The notes: a model not told the origin generated them from the letters alone. 64,000 bases of DNA from Oceanobacillus timonensis (GCF_900166635.1 NZ_LT800497.1:3768344-3832343), one strand, 5' to 3'. Positions 26,532 to 35,809 are shown, counted from the first letter of the stretch. Numbers and translations are program-made.

Positions 26532-27068
26532 TTAATGTTTATTTTGTACCAGCGCCTGAATAAAAACACCAATAGTTTGTATCCAACTGCCGGCAAAGTC
26601 CATATTTTCTCCTCGTTTTCCTTGCAGCTCGATAATACCTGATAAACCTTGCAAAGCATTTCCAATTGCTTGAAGGAACGCCCCGTAAATATCATATAGT
26701 GTATCCATAGATATCTCATTTGTATCCAATAAATCAGGAAGAGCCATACTGCTTCCAACAGCTTGAAATAAATTTCCCTGGATTGTTACTTTTCTTTTTG
26801 TTTCTTCATTAAATGGGATAGCTATCCCGCTAATCACGGTAGCGTTTCCAATTGCTTGTACTTGGTTCCCGATTTTATTTAAAGTAAGATTTTTTTCACT
26901 ATCAGCTGCTAAAGCACTGCCTGTAGCTTGCATGACATTTCCTAATAAGTCCAAATTCATTTGCAGCACTTCATTTTGTTTAAAGGAAGGAGTACTGGCT
27001 ATAGCAGAGAGAAAGGTGCCTATCGCTGCATCCCATGAGCCAAATAAAGCTTTCAGATTATGATTCAT
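26532..27068 (-). CDS. repetitive hypothetical protein (DUF6944-like)
   Basis: A 178-residue protein built from about six copies of a short unit, G-x-x-h-Q-x-h-G-x-x-h: GSWDAAIGTFL (10), GNVMQATGSAL (43), GNQVQAIGNA (67), GNLFQAVGSSM (98), GAFLQAIGNALQGL (129) and GSWIQTIGVFIQAL (160), spaced 24-33 residues apart. There is no signal peptide or long membrane helix; the units look like amphipathic helices. I recall similar small repetitive proteins in Bacillus annotated as DUF6944, but cannot confirm this. The ribosome site is weak. It lies about 110 bases after a small membrane protein gene on the same strand. Confidence 0.65.
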   Translation of the reverse strand: MNHNLKALFGSWDAAIGTFLSAIASTPSFKQNEVLQMNLDLLGNVMQATGSALAADSEKNLTLNKIGNQVQAIGNATVISGIAIPFNEETKRKVTIQGNLFQAVGSSMALPDLLDTNEISMDTLYDIYGAFLQAIGNALQGLSGIIELQGKRGENMDFAGSWIQTIGVFIQALVQNKH

Positions 27069-27177
27069 ATGAAACTGCCTGCCTTGAGATGATTTAATAA
27101 TAATCTATTCTGACGAACATGATTTGGAACAATAAACATTAACTGCCCAAGGTATACAATTGTACTCCGCCATTCGG

Positions 27178-27432
27178 TTATTCCATTTTGTCCTGAAAAG
27201 CATCTAATTTCCTTTCTATGGACGCAAGCCTTTCTTCCAGCTGCCTGTCTTTATCATTTTGCTCTTCGGTTTCCTGTAAAAATTCATCAATCGCTAACCC
27301 CGCAGCATAAGTGCTTATAGCATCCCCCAAAGTAGCCAGCAGCCCGCCAACCAAAGCTAATATTAAACTGTAAGAAATTTGAATGTCTTCTTGTTCTGAA
27401 TGCATAGAATGCTTATTCTTTTTGTCTTCCAT
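27178..27432 (-). CDS. small membrane protein with C-terminal coiled coil
   Basis: An 84-residue protein that I do not recognise. A polar N-terminus (about 18 residues) is followed by one hydrophobic stretch at about 19-48 (SLILALVGGLLATLGDAIS) and a charged heptad-like tail (about 52-84, RQLEERLASIERKLDAFQDK) that should form a coiled coil. GAGGTT lies just upstream of the ATG. It probably shares a transcript with the repetitive protein gene downstream. Confidence 0.65.
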   Translation of the reverse strand: MEDKKNKHSMHSEQEDIQISYSLILALVGGLLATLGDAISTYAAGLAIDEFLQETEEQNDKDRQLEERLASIERKLDAFQDKME

Positions 27433-27516
27433 ATAACCTCAACCTCTCGATTCAAATCGTATTCGGTTATTTATACTATTCCAGTTAGACGTTTATCGTT
27501 AATACGATATACAATG

Positions 27517-27557
27517 AAAAAGCTGCGTCACAACAATAAACTGTGACGCAGCTTTTT
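27517..27557 (-). terminator. ilvD terminator
   Basis: A 16-bp perfect stem, 27517-27532 with 27542-27557, ending in TTTTT on the minus strand, 55 bases after the ilvD stop. Confidence 0.92.
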
Positions 27558-27611
27558 AATGAATATAATATCGCATGTACGATCTTCGTTTCTCATTCCC
27601 TTTTGCTTCTC

Positions 27612-29291
27612 TTATATTTCCATTACTCCGCCAGTATTCGCAGAAGTAACCAATTTCGAATAACGGCCAAGCCATCCTTTTTTCACTTTTGGCTCAAAAC
27701 CTTTCCAATTTGCTTTGCGTTTTTCAAATGCTTCTTCAGAAACCAGCAGATTCATTTCACGATTCTCAAGATCTAATTCAACCACGTCCCCATCTTCTAC
27801 AAACGCAATGGGACCGCCTTCCGCAGCCTCTGGTGAGATATGACCAATAGAAATTCCTCTGGATGCCCCCGAGAAACGTCCGTCCGTAATTAAACCAACT
27901 TTTGCACCTAATCCTCGTCCTACAATCTGGGAAGTCGGGGCAAGCATCTCCGGCATGCCCGGTCCACCTTTAGGACCTTCATAACGAATCACAACAACAT
28001 GCCCTTCTTCGACTTTACCAGATTCAATTCCCTCTAATGCTTCTTCCTGTGAGTCAAAGCAGATAGCTGGCCCTTTAAAATAGCCGCCGACTTCCGGATC
28101 AATGGCACCTACTTTGACAATAGAACCATTAGGAGCAAGATTCCCAAATAACACAGCAAGTCCGCCCCGATCGGAATGTGGATTATCCAGCGTATGAATC
28201 ACATCTTCATCCAAGATTTCCGCATCCTGAACATTTTCCCGAATCGTTTTCGCAGATACACTGAGATTGTCTCCATGAAATGCACCCGGTTTTTTCAATA
28301 ATTCATGAATAATCGCACTGATTCCGCCTGCTCTGTCCACATCTTCAATATGATAATTGGATGCTGGGGCAACTTTTGCCAAATGCGGTACCCGGTTTGC
28401 TACTTCATTAATACGTTCCAGCGGATAATCTACTCCAGCTTCATGTGCTAAAGCTAATGTATGTAATACCGTATTCGTGGATCCGCCCATTGCCATATCC
28501 AATGCAAAAGCATTATCAATTGCTTCTTCAGTTACAATATCACGCGGTTTAATATCTTTCTTGATTAATTCTACTAATTGTCTCGCAGAACGTTTCACAA
28601 ATTCTTTCCGTTCTTCTGCCACAGCAAGAATGGTCCCATTTCCCGGAAGCGCCAATCCAATTCCTTCTGCCAGACAGTTCATTGAGTTTGCAGTAAACAT
28701 CCCGGAACATGATCCGCATGTCGGACAGGCATTTTGTTCTAACTCTAGCAATCTGGCATCATCAATTTGGCCGGATTGATAAGCTCCTACTCCTTCAAAA
28801 ACAGAGGTCAGAGAAAGCGGGTTACCCGCACTATCTGTACCAGCCTTCATCGGACCACCACTGACAAAGATAGATGGAATATTCACCCGCAGCGCTCCCA
28901 TTAGCATTCCTGGCGTAATTTTATCACAATTGGGAATACAAACCATGCCGTCAAACCAGTGCGCATTCGCCACAGTTTCTACTGAATCAGCAATTAGCTC
29001 CCGGCTCGGCAAGGAATATCGCATTCCAATATGTCCCATTGCAATCCCATCATCCACACCAATGGTGTTCATCTCGAATGGAATGCCACCCGCTTCACGA
29101 ATTGCTTCTTTTACAATTTTTCCAAATTCTTGTAAATGAATATGTCCAGGAACAATGTCTATATACGAGTTGACCACCAGTATAAATGGTTTTCCCAAAT
29201 CTCTTGTTTTTACTCCTGCAGCATGCAGCAGGCTTCGATGCGGTGCACGATCCACACCTTTTTTAATCATATCGCTGCGTAGTTCTGTCAA
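27612..29291 (-). CDS. ilvD: dihydroxy-acid dehydratase
   Basis: IlvD dehydrates 2,3-dihydroxy-isovalerate and 2,3-dihydroxy-3-methylvalerate to the keto acids of valine and isoleucine. The 559 residues show the iron-sulfur cysteines in [13 protein letters not shown] and [19 protein letters not shown], the [11 protein letters not shown] segment and the C-terminal [20 protein letters not shown]. The start codon is TTG with AAGAAGG 8 bases upstream. It is not next to other ilv genes but has brnQ, the branched-chain amino-acid importer, about 700 bases upstream on the same strand. I looked for a T-box leader or a convincing CodY site upstream and found neither. Confidence 0.95.
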   Translation of the reverse strand: MTELRSDMIKKGVDRAPHRSLLHAAGVKTRDLGKPFILVVNSYIDIVPGHIHLQEFGKIVKEAIREAGGIPFEMNTIGVDDGIAMGHIGMRYSLPSRELIADSVETVANAHWFDGMVCIPNCDKITPGMLMGALRVNIPSIFVSGGPMKAGTDSAGNPLSLTSVFEGVGAYQSGQIDDARLLELEQNACPTCGSCSGMFTANSMNCLAEGIGLALPGNGTILAVAEERKEFVKRSARQLVELIKKDIKPRDIVTEEAIDNAFALDMAMGGSTNTVLHTLALAHEAGVDYPLERINEVANRVPHLAKVAPASNYHIEDVDRAGGISAIIHELLKKPGAFHGDNLSVSAKTIRENVQDAEILDEDVIHTLDNPHSDRGGLAVLFGNLAPNGSIVKVGAIDPEVGGYFKGPAICFDSQEEALEGIESGKVEEGHVVVIRYEGPKGGPGMPEMLAPTSQIVGRGLGAKVGLITDGRFSGASRGISIGHISPEAAEGGPIAFVEDGDVVELDLENREMNLLVSEEAFEKRKANWKGFEPKVKKGWLGRYSKLVTSANTGGVMEI

Positions 29292-29660
29292 TTTCCATAC
29301 CTTCTTTCTAAGATTTTCACTAAAAATGCAGCAAGCAGAGGAACAAAACTCTACGTCACTTGTTTTAGAATGTATCCGACACGTTCTTCATCTAAAAACC
29401 ACAAAACAGATTTATTTTTCAGTCTATTTTGAATTGGAATTTTACAAATGATTGCAGTATCAAAAACATTCTAATTTTGTTATTTTACTACTTATGCTAA
29501 GAAATTTATATACTAAATGACAAATTAAGAAAAAAATCTTAAGATACTTTGGAAATATTTTCTATATCATAACTCAACTTTCGCTCTTTAAAAAGTAACT
29601 TCCTTTCCATCGGAACGAGGGTTCATACAGTCTGTTGGCAAAGAATAGAAGGTAAAGTGT
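29292..29660. other. ilvD upstream region
   Basis: An AT-rich stretch with no gene. It should contain the ilvD promoter. I see no T-box anti-terminator sequence and no clean palindromic operator. Confidence 0.4.
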
Positions 29661-29664
29661 ATGG

Positions 29665-29800
29665 CGACCGCTACGGCGGACCGTTTTGCTTTCCTAGGGG
29701 CACGCTCTTCAGCTAACTTTTGCCAAGAAGAGCACTTGGCAAAAGTGGATCTTCAGATGGTGCTAATCCCTCAGGAGTCAAAACGGTCCGCCTCCGCTAG
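29665..29800. repeat. structured intergenic repeat, relative of the 13.5-kb element
   Basis: The outer inverted repeat is GCGGACCGTTTTG (29676-29688) with CAAAACGGTCCGC (29779-29791). Inside is a second perfect stem CTTTTGCCAAG (29717-29727) with CTTGGCAAAAG (29735-29745). The block starts with CGACCGCTACGG (29665-29676), identical to the complement of 13761-13772 near the end of the MITE-like element, and in both copies GCTTTC follows at the same distance. GC content is visibly above the flanks. No gene lies inside. Confidence 0.75.
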
Positions 29801-29807
29801 TAGGATA

Positions 29808-29963
29808 TTCTATGCGGTTGCATTAGCTCAACAAATAAAAGGTCAATCAGACAGAACCATGGTAAAAGATGCTATCGAACAGCTTGTTCCTTTAACAGAA
29901 GAATTAATGAAACTGTTTTTCTATGGTATTGCAGGCAATGGAGAGTTTAAAAAACCTGACTGA
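29808..29963 (+). pseudogene. possible 3' remnant of an unknown gene beside the repeat
   Basis: About 50 codons that look protein-like (ALAQQIKGQSDRTMVKD, then IEQLVPLTEELMKLFFYG), ending in a TGA inside a terminator stem. There is no start of its own: the open frame runs back into the structured repeat. This suggests the end of a gene whose 5' part was replaced. I cannot name the family. Confidence 0.35.
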
Positions 29964-29991
29964 AAGATTTTTCATCTGACAGTCAGGTTTT
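29951..29991. terminator. bidirectional terminator after brnQ
   Basis: A 12-bp stem, AAAACCTGACTG (29951-29962) with CAGTCAGGTTTT (29980-29991). On the minus strand it follows brnQ by 9 bases and runs into TTTTTTAAAC. Confidence 0.88.
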
Positions 29992-29999
29992 GTTTCATC

Positions 30000-31334
30000 T
30001 TATTTTTTTACTTTCGTCACAATAATCATAATAACTGCCACAACAACTGCCGGTAACAGCCAGCCCAAGCCTTCTGCGTAATACGGCAGGACATCCAGTG
30101 CTTCCAAGACTGTATTTAACCATCCCGGTAAATCGGCCTGCAGCGACTCAAAGAGTGCTACCAGACCATCGATGATACCGAAAATGAACGTAACGGCGAT
30201 TGTTGGAATATATACGATACGTGAATGATCAAAAAACGGTGATACAAATGTTAATAACACTAATACCATCGCCAGCGGATACAAGAACATCAGCACTGGC
30301 GTAGAAAATGTAATAATATTTTCCAAACCAAAGTTAGCTACAACGAATGTTAAAATAGCGAAGAAAAACACCCACGGCTTATAAGCAATCGCAGGAATTA
30401 AGGAATGGAAATATTCCGCATTTGCGGTAATTAATCCTATAGCTGTAGTCAAACAAGCTAAAATAATAATTGCTGCCAGTAAGATAGACCCGAATGTACC
30501 GAAATAATGTGCTGCGGCGCCGCTTAATACAGGACCACCATTATCAAATACACCTAATTCTGTCACGCTCGTTGCACCTAAGTAAGAGATACCTACATAG
30601 ATAATCACAAGTAAAGCGGTTGACGTTAAGCCAATCTTCGTAACAGCGGACAAAATTTGATTATTATTTGTGATACCAAAACTTTTTATCACATTAATAA
30701 TAATGATTCCAAATACCAGCGCAGCTAAAGCATCCATCGTATTATACCCCTCTAAAAATCCATTAAAGAAGGCGGATGATTGATATGTTGCATCCGGAGA
30801 TTGGATCGACCCCATCGGATTAAAAAGTGCGACTGCTAATAAAATAAGCAGTAACACAACGAGAACAGGCGCCAAAAATTTCCCGAGATTATCGGCGATT
30901 TTTGACGGGAACAATGAAAAAAGTAACGCAATCAAGAAAAATGCGCCTGTAAAAATCAATAGAACCGTAGATTGTGAACCTTCACTTACGTAAGGCCCAA
31001 TTCCGACTTCATAAGCAACCGTTCCTGTTCTTGGAGCCGCAAAAAATGGTCCAATTGTTAAATAAAGAAGCGCTGTAAATAAAAGTCCATAAACAGGGTG
31101 AACACGGCTTGCAAGCTCCTGAAGATTATTTTTTCCAGAAAAGCCCATTGCCATAATGCCGAGAAAAGGCAGTCCTACTCCGGTTATTAAAAAGCCAACC
31201 GTAGCTGGAATAATATTATCTCCTGATAATTGCCCCAATTGAGCGGGAAAAATCAAATTTCCTGCTCCAAAAAATAACGCAAATAACATAAATGCAATTG
31301 CTAAGTAATTACCTGGTCGCAGTTTGGTATTCAT
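30000..31334 (-). CDS. brnQ: branched-chain amino acid:cation symporter
   Basis: BrnQ (LivCS family) imports leucine, isoleucine and valine with a cation. The 444 residues have about twelve helices. Signatures are FALFFGAGNLIFPAQLGQLSG near residue 18, GVGLPFLGIMAMG, PFFAAPRTGTVAYEVGI and LTTAIGLITANAEYFHSL. GGAGGAATAAA precedes the ATG. It is followed only by its terminator and is divergent from the aminotransferase gene. The proximity of ilvD suggests a local branched-chain amino-acid theme. Confidence 0.93.
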   Translation of the reverse strand: MNTKLRPGNYLAIAFMLFALFFGAGNLIFPAQLGQLSGDNIIPATVGFLITGVGLPFLGIMAMGFSGKNNLQELASRVHPVYGLLFTALLYLTIGPFFAAPRTGTVAYEVGIGPYVSEGSQSTVLLIFTGAFFLIALLFSLFPSKIADNLGKFLAPVLVVLLLILLAVALFNPMGSIQSPDATYQSSAFFNGFLEGYNTMDALAALVFGIIIINVIKSFGITNNNQILSAVTKIGLTSTALLVIIYVGISYLGATSVTELGVFDNGGPVLSGAAAHYFGTFGSILLAAIIILACLTTAIGLITANAEYFHSLIPAIAYKPWVFFFAILTFVVANFGLENIITFSTPVLMFLYPLAMVLVLLTFVSPFFDHSRIVYIPTIAVTFIFGIIDGLVALFESLQADLPGWLNTVLEALDVLPYYAEGLGWLLPAVVVAVIMIIVTKVKK

Positions 31335-31692
31335 TTTATTCCTCCTATCTCCAAACCAAAAATTCTTGGAATTATCTAATTATTTGACGTAATTTGACAC
31401 AAAAGCTATCTTACTACTTTCAAAAATAAAATGCAATGGAAAGAATGAGAAATGATGCAATCTGCAAAAGCGATTCAATGCGATTTTAGATTATCGTAGT
31501 GTGAACTGGATGCAAGGTGCAGAGATAGTGCGACTTGACGCTCAGTTCTCAGTCTTTGTTTTGTAGATCGTACGGCTGTAAACACCGCCCTTCTCAATAA
31601 AGCTTCTTTGTATTTTTATGGACATTCTCTTTTCAAGCTTATACCATTGAAAGAAATACAAATTTCACAAAATTGGATAAAGAGGTTGATAA
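31335..31692. other. divergent promoter region between brnQ and the aminotransferase gene
   Basis: About 360 AT-rich bases holding the promoters of two divergent genes. I find no S-box, T-box or lysine-type leader, and no strong inverted repeat. Confidence 0.4.
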
Positions 31693-32859
31693 ATGATGAA
31701 ATTATCTCGTCGTGTAGAACAGCTTCCTTCCCAATTCTTTGCATCTCTGGCCAGTAAAGTAGCTGCTGCTGTCAAAGAAGGAAGGGATATTATTAACTTA
31801 GGACAAGGCAATCCCGATCAGCCCACGCCACCGCATATTATCCGTGCCCTGCAGGAAAGTGCAGAAGATCCTGTTACCCATAAATATTCTCCTTTCCGCG
31901 GTACGGATGAACTCAAACAAGCAGCCGCCAAATTTTATAAACGGGAATATCATGTTGATTTAGATCCTGATTCCGAAATTGCTGTGCTATTTGGGAGTAA
32001 AATCGGATTGGTAGAACTCCCTTTGGCGGTCATGGATAAAGGGGAATTAATGCTGTTGCCCGACCCTGGCTATCCAGATTACTTATCCGGCGTGCCATTA
32101 GCAGATGTGACGTATGATACCTTTGCTTTATTAGAAGAAAATCATTTTTTACCGGACTATGCCGCATTATCAGATGAGCAAAAGAGACTTGCTAAGCTGT
32201 TATATTTGAATTATCCGAATAACCCGACCGGAGCAGTTGCAAGCAACGCTTTTTTTGAGGAGACAGTTGCATTAGCGGAAGAACATGATATTGCCGTTGT
32301 ACATGATTTCGCTTATGGGGCCATTGGTTTTGATGGGTATAAACCAGTAAGCTTCCTGCAAACAGAAGGTGCAAAAAATGTCGGTGTCGAATTGTACACC
32401 TTGTCCAAAACCTATAATATGGCAGGCTGGCGTGTCGGTTTTGCTGCTGGAAATAAAGATATGATTGAAGCCATTCAAATTCTGCAAGATCACTTATTTG
32501 TCAGTCTTTTCCCGGCAATTCAAAAAGCTGCTGCAGAAGCTCTATCAGGCGACCAACATTCTGTAGCCTCTCTTGTGGCGCTCTATGAACAGCGTCGAAA
32601 CACATTAATAGAAGAATGCAGACGTATCGGCTGGGATGTAACTGCCCCAAAAGGATCTTTCTTTGCCTGGCTCCCAGTTCCAACAAATTTTACGAGCGAA
32701 GCATTTGCTGATTATCTATTAGAGCAAGCGGATGTAGCCGTCGCAGCCGGAAACGGATTCGGTAAGGCTGGGGAAGGGTTTATCCGGGTCGGATTACTCG
32801 TTGAAAATGAACGCATTCGTGAAGCCATACGCCGAATTGAAAAACTTCAACTATTTTAG
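31693..32859 (+). CDS. PLP-dependent aminotransferase, MtnE-like (class I/II)
   Basis: A 388-residue fold-type I aminotransferase that closely resembles Bacillus MtnE (YkrV), the transaminase of the methionine salvage pathway: ELPSQFFASL-like start, NLGQGNPDQPTPPHI, KYSPFRGTDELK, LPDPGYPDYLSGV, LNYPNNPTGAVA, VVHDFAYGAIGFDG, the PLP lysine in YTLSKTYNMAGWRVGF and KGSFFAWLPVP. No other methionine-salvage genes are nearby and there is no SAM riboswitch, so the in vivo substrate may be another 2-oxo acid. It is followed after 29 bases by a hydratase-family gene, most likely one transcript. Confidence 0.85.
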   Translation: MMKLSRRVEQLPSQFFASLASKVAAAVKEGRDIINLGQGNPDQPTPPHIIRALQESAEDPVTHKYSPFRGTDELKQAAAKFYKREYHVDLDPDSEIAVLFGSKIGLVELPLAVMDKGELMLLPDPGYPDYLSGVPLADVTYDTFALLEENHFLPDYAALSDEQKRLAKLLYLNYPNNPTGAVASNAFFEETVALAEEHDIAVVHDFAYGAIGFDGYKPVSFLQTEGAKNVGVELYTLSKTYNMAGWRVGFAAGNKDMIEAIQILQDHLFVSLFPAIQKAAAEALSGDQHSVASLVALYEQRRNTLIEECRRIGWDVTAPKGSFFAWLPVPTNFTSEAFADYLLEQADVAVAAGNGFGKAGEGFIRVGLLVENERIREAIRRIEKLQLF

Positions 32860-32888
32860 AAAGAAACGAAAGCGAAAAGGAGATATGA

Positions 32889-33662
32889 ATGATGAGCGTT
32901 ATTTCTGACATTTTTACACATATTGAAACGGCTTACCGCACTAGGCAGCCTGTGCCCTTTATCCGTGATACCTATTCTATCACTGAAGAAGAAGCCTATC
33001 ATGTGCAGCATGCTTTTATTAAGAAACGTATTCAGGAAGGGGATGCAATTGCCGGCTATAAAATCAGTATGACCAGTGCGGAGACACAAGCAATTGCCGA
33101 TACGAATGAACCTGCCTATGGCACCATTCTTACATCGCAAGTATTGCAGGGAGATTCTGAATATGCTTTGTCACACTTATTCTCCCCCTTAATAGAGCCG
33201 GAACTGATGTTTTTTATTCATGAAGACATATCTGAAGACGCAGATGCACAGGAAATTATCGAAAAAACATCCGTTGCTCCGGGCATTGAAATTCCAGATG
33301 CAAGGTATATCGACTGGTTCCCTCATTTTTCACTAATCGATTTACTATCTGACAATACCGCAACAGGCAGAATTGTTGTTGGTGACCCTGTACCTTGCCC
33401 TGAATTAGAGAAACTAAGTGCAATTGAACTGGATTTACAATTCAACGGAAACACAACCCATACCGGCCGCTCTGATGCCGTATTAGGTAACCCTGTTTAT
33501 GCTGTTACATGGCTTATAAAGAAATTAGCTGAGCATAAGCAATCATTGCAAAAAGGCATGGTAGTATCTTCAGGAACGTTTATTCCACCGTTTAAAGCAG
33601 AAGCAGGAAAATACCTCGCCAGCTACAAAGATATTGGCAGTGTGAGGATAACATTGGTTTAA
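32889..33662 (+). CDS. 2-keto-4-pentenoate hydratase / oxaloacetate-decarboxylase-like (FAH superfamily)
   Basis: A 257-residue protein of the hydratase/decarboxylase branch used in meta-cleavage pathways (MhpD/DmpE/DmpH type): ITEEEAYHVQHAFIKKRI, IAGYKISMTSAETQA, the metal-ligand segment PLIEPELMFFI and APGIEIPDARY. It usually hydrates 2-oxopent-4-enoate or decarboxylates 4-oxalocrotonate. There are no aromatic-ring genes here; pairing with an aminotransferase hints at breakdown of an amino acid via its keto acid. AAAAGGAG precedes two consecutive ATGs (32889, 32892). Confidence 0.8.
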   Translation: MMSVISDIFTHIETAYRTRQPVPFIRDTYSITEEEAYHVQHAFIKKRIQEGDAIAGYKISMTSAETQAIADTNEPAYGTILTSQVLQGDSEYALSHLFSPLIEPELMFFIHEDISEDADAQEIIEKTSVAPGIEIPDARYIDWFPHFSLIDLLSDNTATGRIVVGDPVPCPELEKLSAIELDLQFNGNTTHTGRSDAVLGNPVYAVTWLIKKLAEHKQSLQKGMVVSSGTFIPPFKAEAGKYLASYKDIGSVRITLV

Positions 33663-33667
33663 AGAGA

Positions 33668-33712
33668 CATGAAAAAGAGGAAGTAATATCGTATTGATTC
33701 CTCTTTTTCATG
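33668..33712 (+). terminator. terminator after the hydratase gene
   Basis: A 15-bp perfect stem, CATGAAAAAGAGGAA (33668-33682) with its complement at 33698-33712, six bases after the stop. Confidence 0.88.
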
Positions 33713-33887
33713 ACACCCCTATAAATAGGAATAAGATACTTGCAAGTTATTTTACAAAATTAATCTTTTCATAGTGTAAAAAAAGGACACCATCTGTTAA
33801 AGTTAAAAATATAGCTTATAAAAAAGTCGTTTTACTTGAGTAAAAATAATATACACGCGGAAAATATTCGCAAGAGAGGTTCAAAAG

Positions 33888-35144
33888 ATGACTGAATGGT
33901 ACAAACTTGATAATGCAGGGAAAATGTTTCATGCTGTATCCAAACCGACAAATTCTTCGGTCTTCCGGCTTGCTGCGGTCATGAAGGAAACCATACAGCC
34001 TGATAAGCTGCAACTTGCACTTGATGATGTCATTACACGCCTTCCAATGTTTGCAGTAAAGCTCAGCAAGGGGGTGTTTTGGGATTTTCTTGTGGAAAAT
34101 AAGGAGAAACTTTTTGTCCAGTACGAAAATCAATATCCGTGTGCACCTATGGATCCTATAGAGACAAATGGATTCTTAATACGTGTGATGTATTATAAAA
34201 AAAGGATTGCTGTTGAATTCTTTCATTCTGTTACTGATGGTACAGGTGCTTTCGAATTTGTTAACGCACTGGTTTATCATTATCTCATTCACTTGGGTGA
34301 AGATGTAAATTATCAGAGTAAACTGATTAATATCCAGGATGAGCCCAGCTATTTCGAGCGAGACGACAGTTATCAAAACTATGGAACAGATGAAAAACCG
34401 GAAAAATTCAAAGAAGTATCTTCCTATCAAATTCGCGGCGGAGCAATAGACCAGACAGTAGTTGTCCACGGGAAAATGAGTGCGGAAAAGGTACACCAGC
34501 TTGCTAAGGCACACGGAACCACCATTACTGCTTTTATTTCTGCACTGCTTATTGCAGCAATCTATAGGGAAAGACTTAAATTTCGGGCTTACCAAGAAGA
34601 AATAAAAATTGCTATCCCTGTTAACTTAAGAAATCTCTTCCCTTCCAATACACTTCGTAATTTTTTTGGTGTCGTCAATATTGGCATGGCTGTAACAGAG
34701 CAAACAACTTTAGAAGAAATTATCTCAGAAATATCCAAACAATTACGGGAAAAAATACGGAAAGAAAGCTTGCAGCAAACGATTAATGATCGGGTAAAAT
34801 GGCAGACAAGACTGGCAGCAAGATTTATCCCGCTTCCATTAAAATACCATGCAATCCGTTATGGATATAGAAGTTTCAGTGAACGTACCAAAACAATGAC
34901 ATTGACAAATCTGGGGAAGGTACAGCTTCCTGATTCTATGAAGTCACACATTTCTCATATGGAACTCGTTTTATATCCGACAAAGAAAAGCCCCATGAAT
35001 GGAGCGATGATAGCTGTTGGTGATGAACTTGTGATTTCATTTGCGAGAATGATCAAAGAAGCGGATATTATTCGTACTTTTTTCAGAGAACTTTCAAAGA
35101 TATACAATTTGGAGATAGAAGTATACTCCAATGACAGCAGGTGA
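33888..35144 (+). CDS. alcohol acetyltransferase / condensation-fold acyltransferase
   Basis: A 418-residue protein of the CoA-dependent acyltransferase superfamily (alcohol acetyltransferase/condensation-domain type). The catalytic HxxxDG is FFHSVTDGTGAF near residues 113-124; a second-domain start is visible at GKMSAEKVHQLAKAHGTTITAF, followed by IPVNLRNLFPSNTLRNFFGVV and the closing TLTNLGKVQLP. Such proteins make esters or lipids and occur outside NRPS lines. GAGAGG precedes the ATG. The next gene begins five bases after this one and encodes a zinc-ribbon membrane protein, so the two probably act together, perhaps on a lipid or surface ester. The substrate is unknown. Confidence 0.8.
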   Translation: MTEWYKLDNAGKMFHAVSKPTNSSVFRLAAVMKETIQPDKLQLALDDVITRLPMFAVKLSKGVFWDFLVENKEKLFVQYENQYPCAPMDPIETNGFLIRVMYYKKRIAVEFFHSVTDGTGAFEFVNALVYHYLIHLGEDVNYQSKLINIQDEPSYFERDDSYQNYGTDEKPEKFKEVSSYQIRGGAIDQTVVVHGKMSAEKVHQLAKAHGTTITAFISALLIAAIYRERLKFRAYQEEIKIAIPVNLRNLFPSNTLRNFFGVVNIGMAVTEQTTLEEIISEISKQLREKIRKESLQQTINDRVKWQTRLAARFIPLPLKYHAIRYGYRSFSERTKTMTLTNLGKVQLPDSMKSHISHMELVLYPTKKSPMNGAMIAVGDELVISFARMIKEADIIRTFFRELSKIYNLEIEVYSNDSR

Positions 35145-35149
35145 AAACA

Positions 35150-35809
35150 ATGCAACATTATTGCACAAATTGCAAAACCTATACCAGACAGCAATACTGT
35201 CCATTATGTAAGCATAAGCTTTCTCATAAAGCTGGTGATAATGCATATTATCCTATTTATGAAACTAAAATCCAACGACGCCGTTTCGCTCAAAGGCTTG
35301 TCTTATTTATTGCTATCTCTGCTGTCAGTATAAGTTTACTTATTAATTTGCTGGCTAACCCGGAAAGGTTATGGTTTTTATATGTGCTAGGCCCTGTATT
35401 GTATGGTTTATTAACAGTAAATCATACCATTCTTTCCAGAGCTCATATCGGTTCCAAGGTTGTTCTTCAAGTTATCGCACTCTCTGTGATGCTATTTATT
35501 CTAGACGCAGCATCCGGAAGTTCGAAATGGTCCATACATTATGTCATTCCCTTTCTCGTTACGCTTGCCACCGTGCTTGTAACGATTATTGTATTGCGAA
35601 AACCAATGAAATGGCGGGAATATATTGGATATATGTCAGCCATGGTCATTCTCGGCTTTCTTCCCGTTATTCTATTCTTAAGTTCCTGGTCCACAGTATT
35701 ATGGCCGAGTGCAACCACCGCTTTATATGCACTGTTAACATTAATTGGAATGGTATTATTTTCAGAGAAAACAATGAAGAACGAAATTGTACGGCGATTT
35801 CATTTTTAA
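35150..35809 (+). CDS. zinc-ribbon membrane protein (DUF6320-like), partner of the acyltransferase
   Basis: A 219-residue protein with an N-terminal cysteine pair motif, YCTNCKTYTRQQYCPLCKHKL (zinc ribbon), a short basic linker (about 40-48), then about six hydrophobic helices to the end. In other Firmicutes I recall proteins called DUF6320 next to alcohol acetyltransferase genes, which matches this pairing. A GTG at 35141 overlaps the upstream stop codon, but the ATG at 35150 with AGGTG upstream is more likely. Function unknown; a membrane platform for the acyltransferase is a reasonable guess. Confidence 0.7.
   Translation: MQHYCTNCKTYTRQQYCPLCKHKLSHKAGDNAYYPIYETKIQRRRFAQRLVLFIAISAVSISLLINLLANPERLWFLYVLGPVLYGLLTVNHTILSRAHIGSKVVLQVIALSVMLFILDAASGSSKWSIHYVIPFLVTLATVLVTIIVLRKPMKWREYIGYMSAMVILGFLPVILFLSSWSTVLWPSATTALYALLTLIGMVLFSEKTMKNEIVRRFHF

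Noticed and set aside
29292..29660. T-box or CodY-controlled leader for ilvD
   Set aside because: No anti-terminator core sequence and no good 15-base CodY palindrome could be found.
31335..31692. SAM riboswitch upstream of the MtnE-like gene
   Set aside because: No S-box core sequences or nested terminator are visible.
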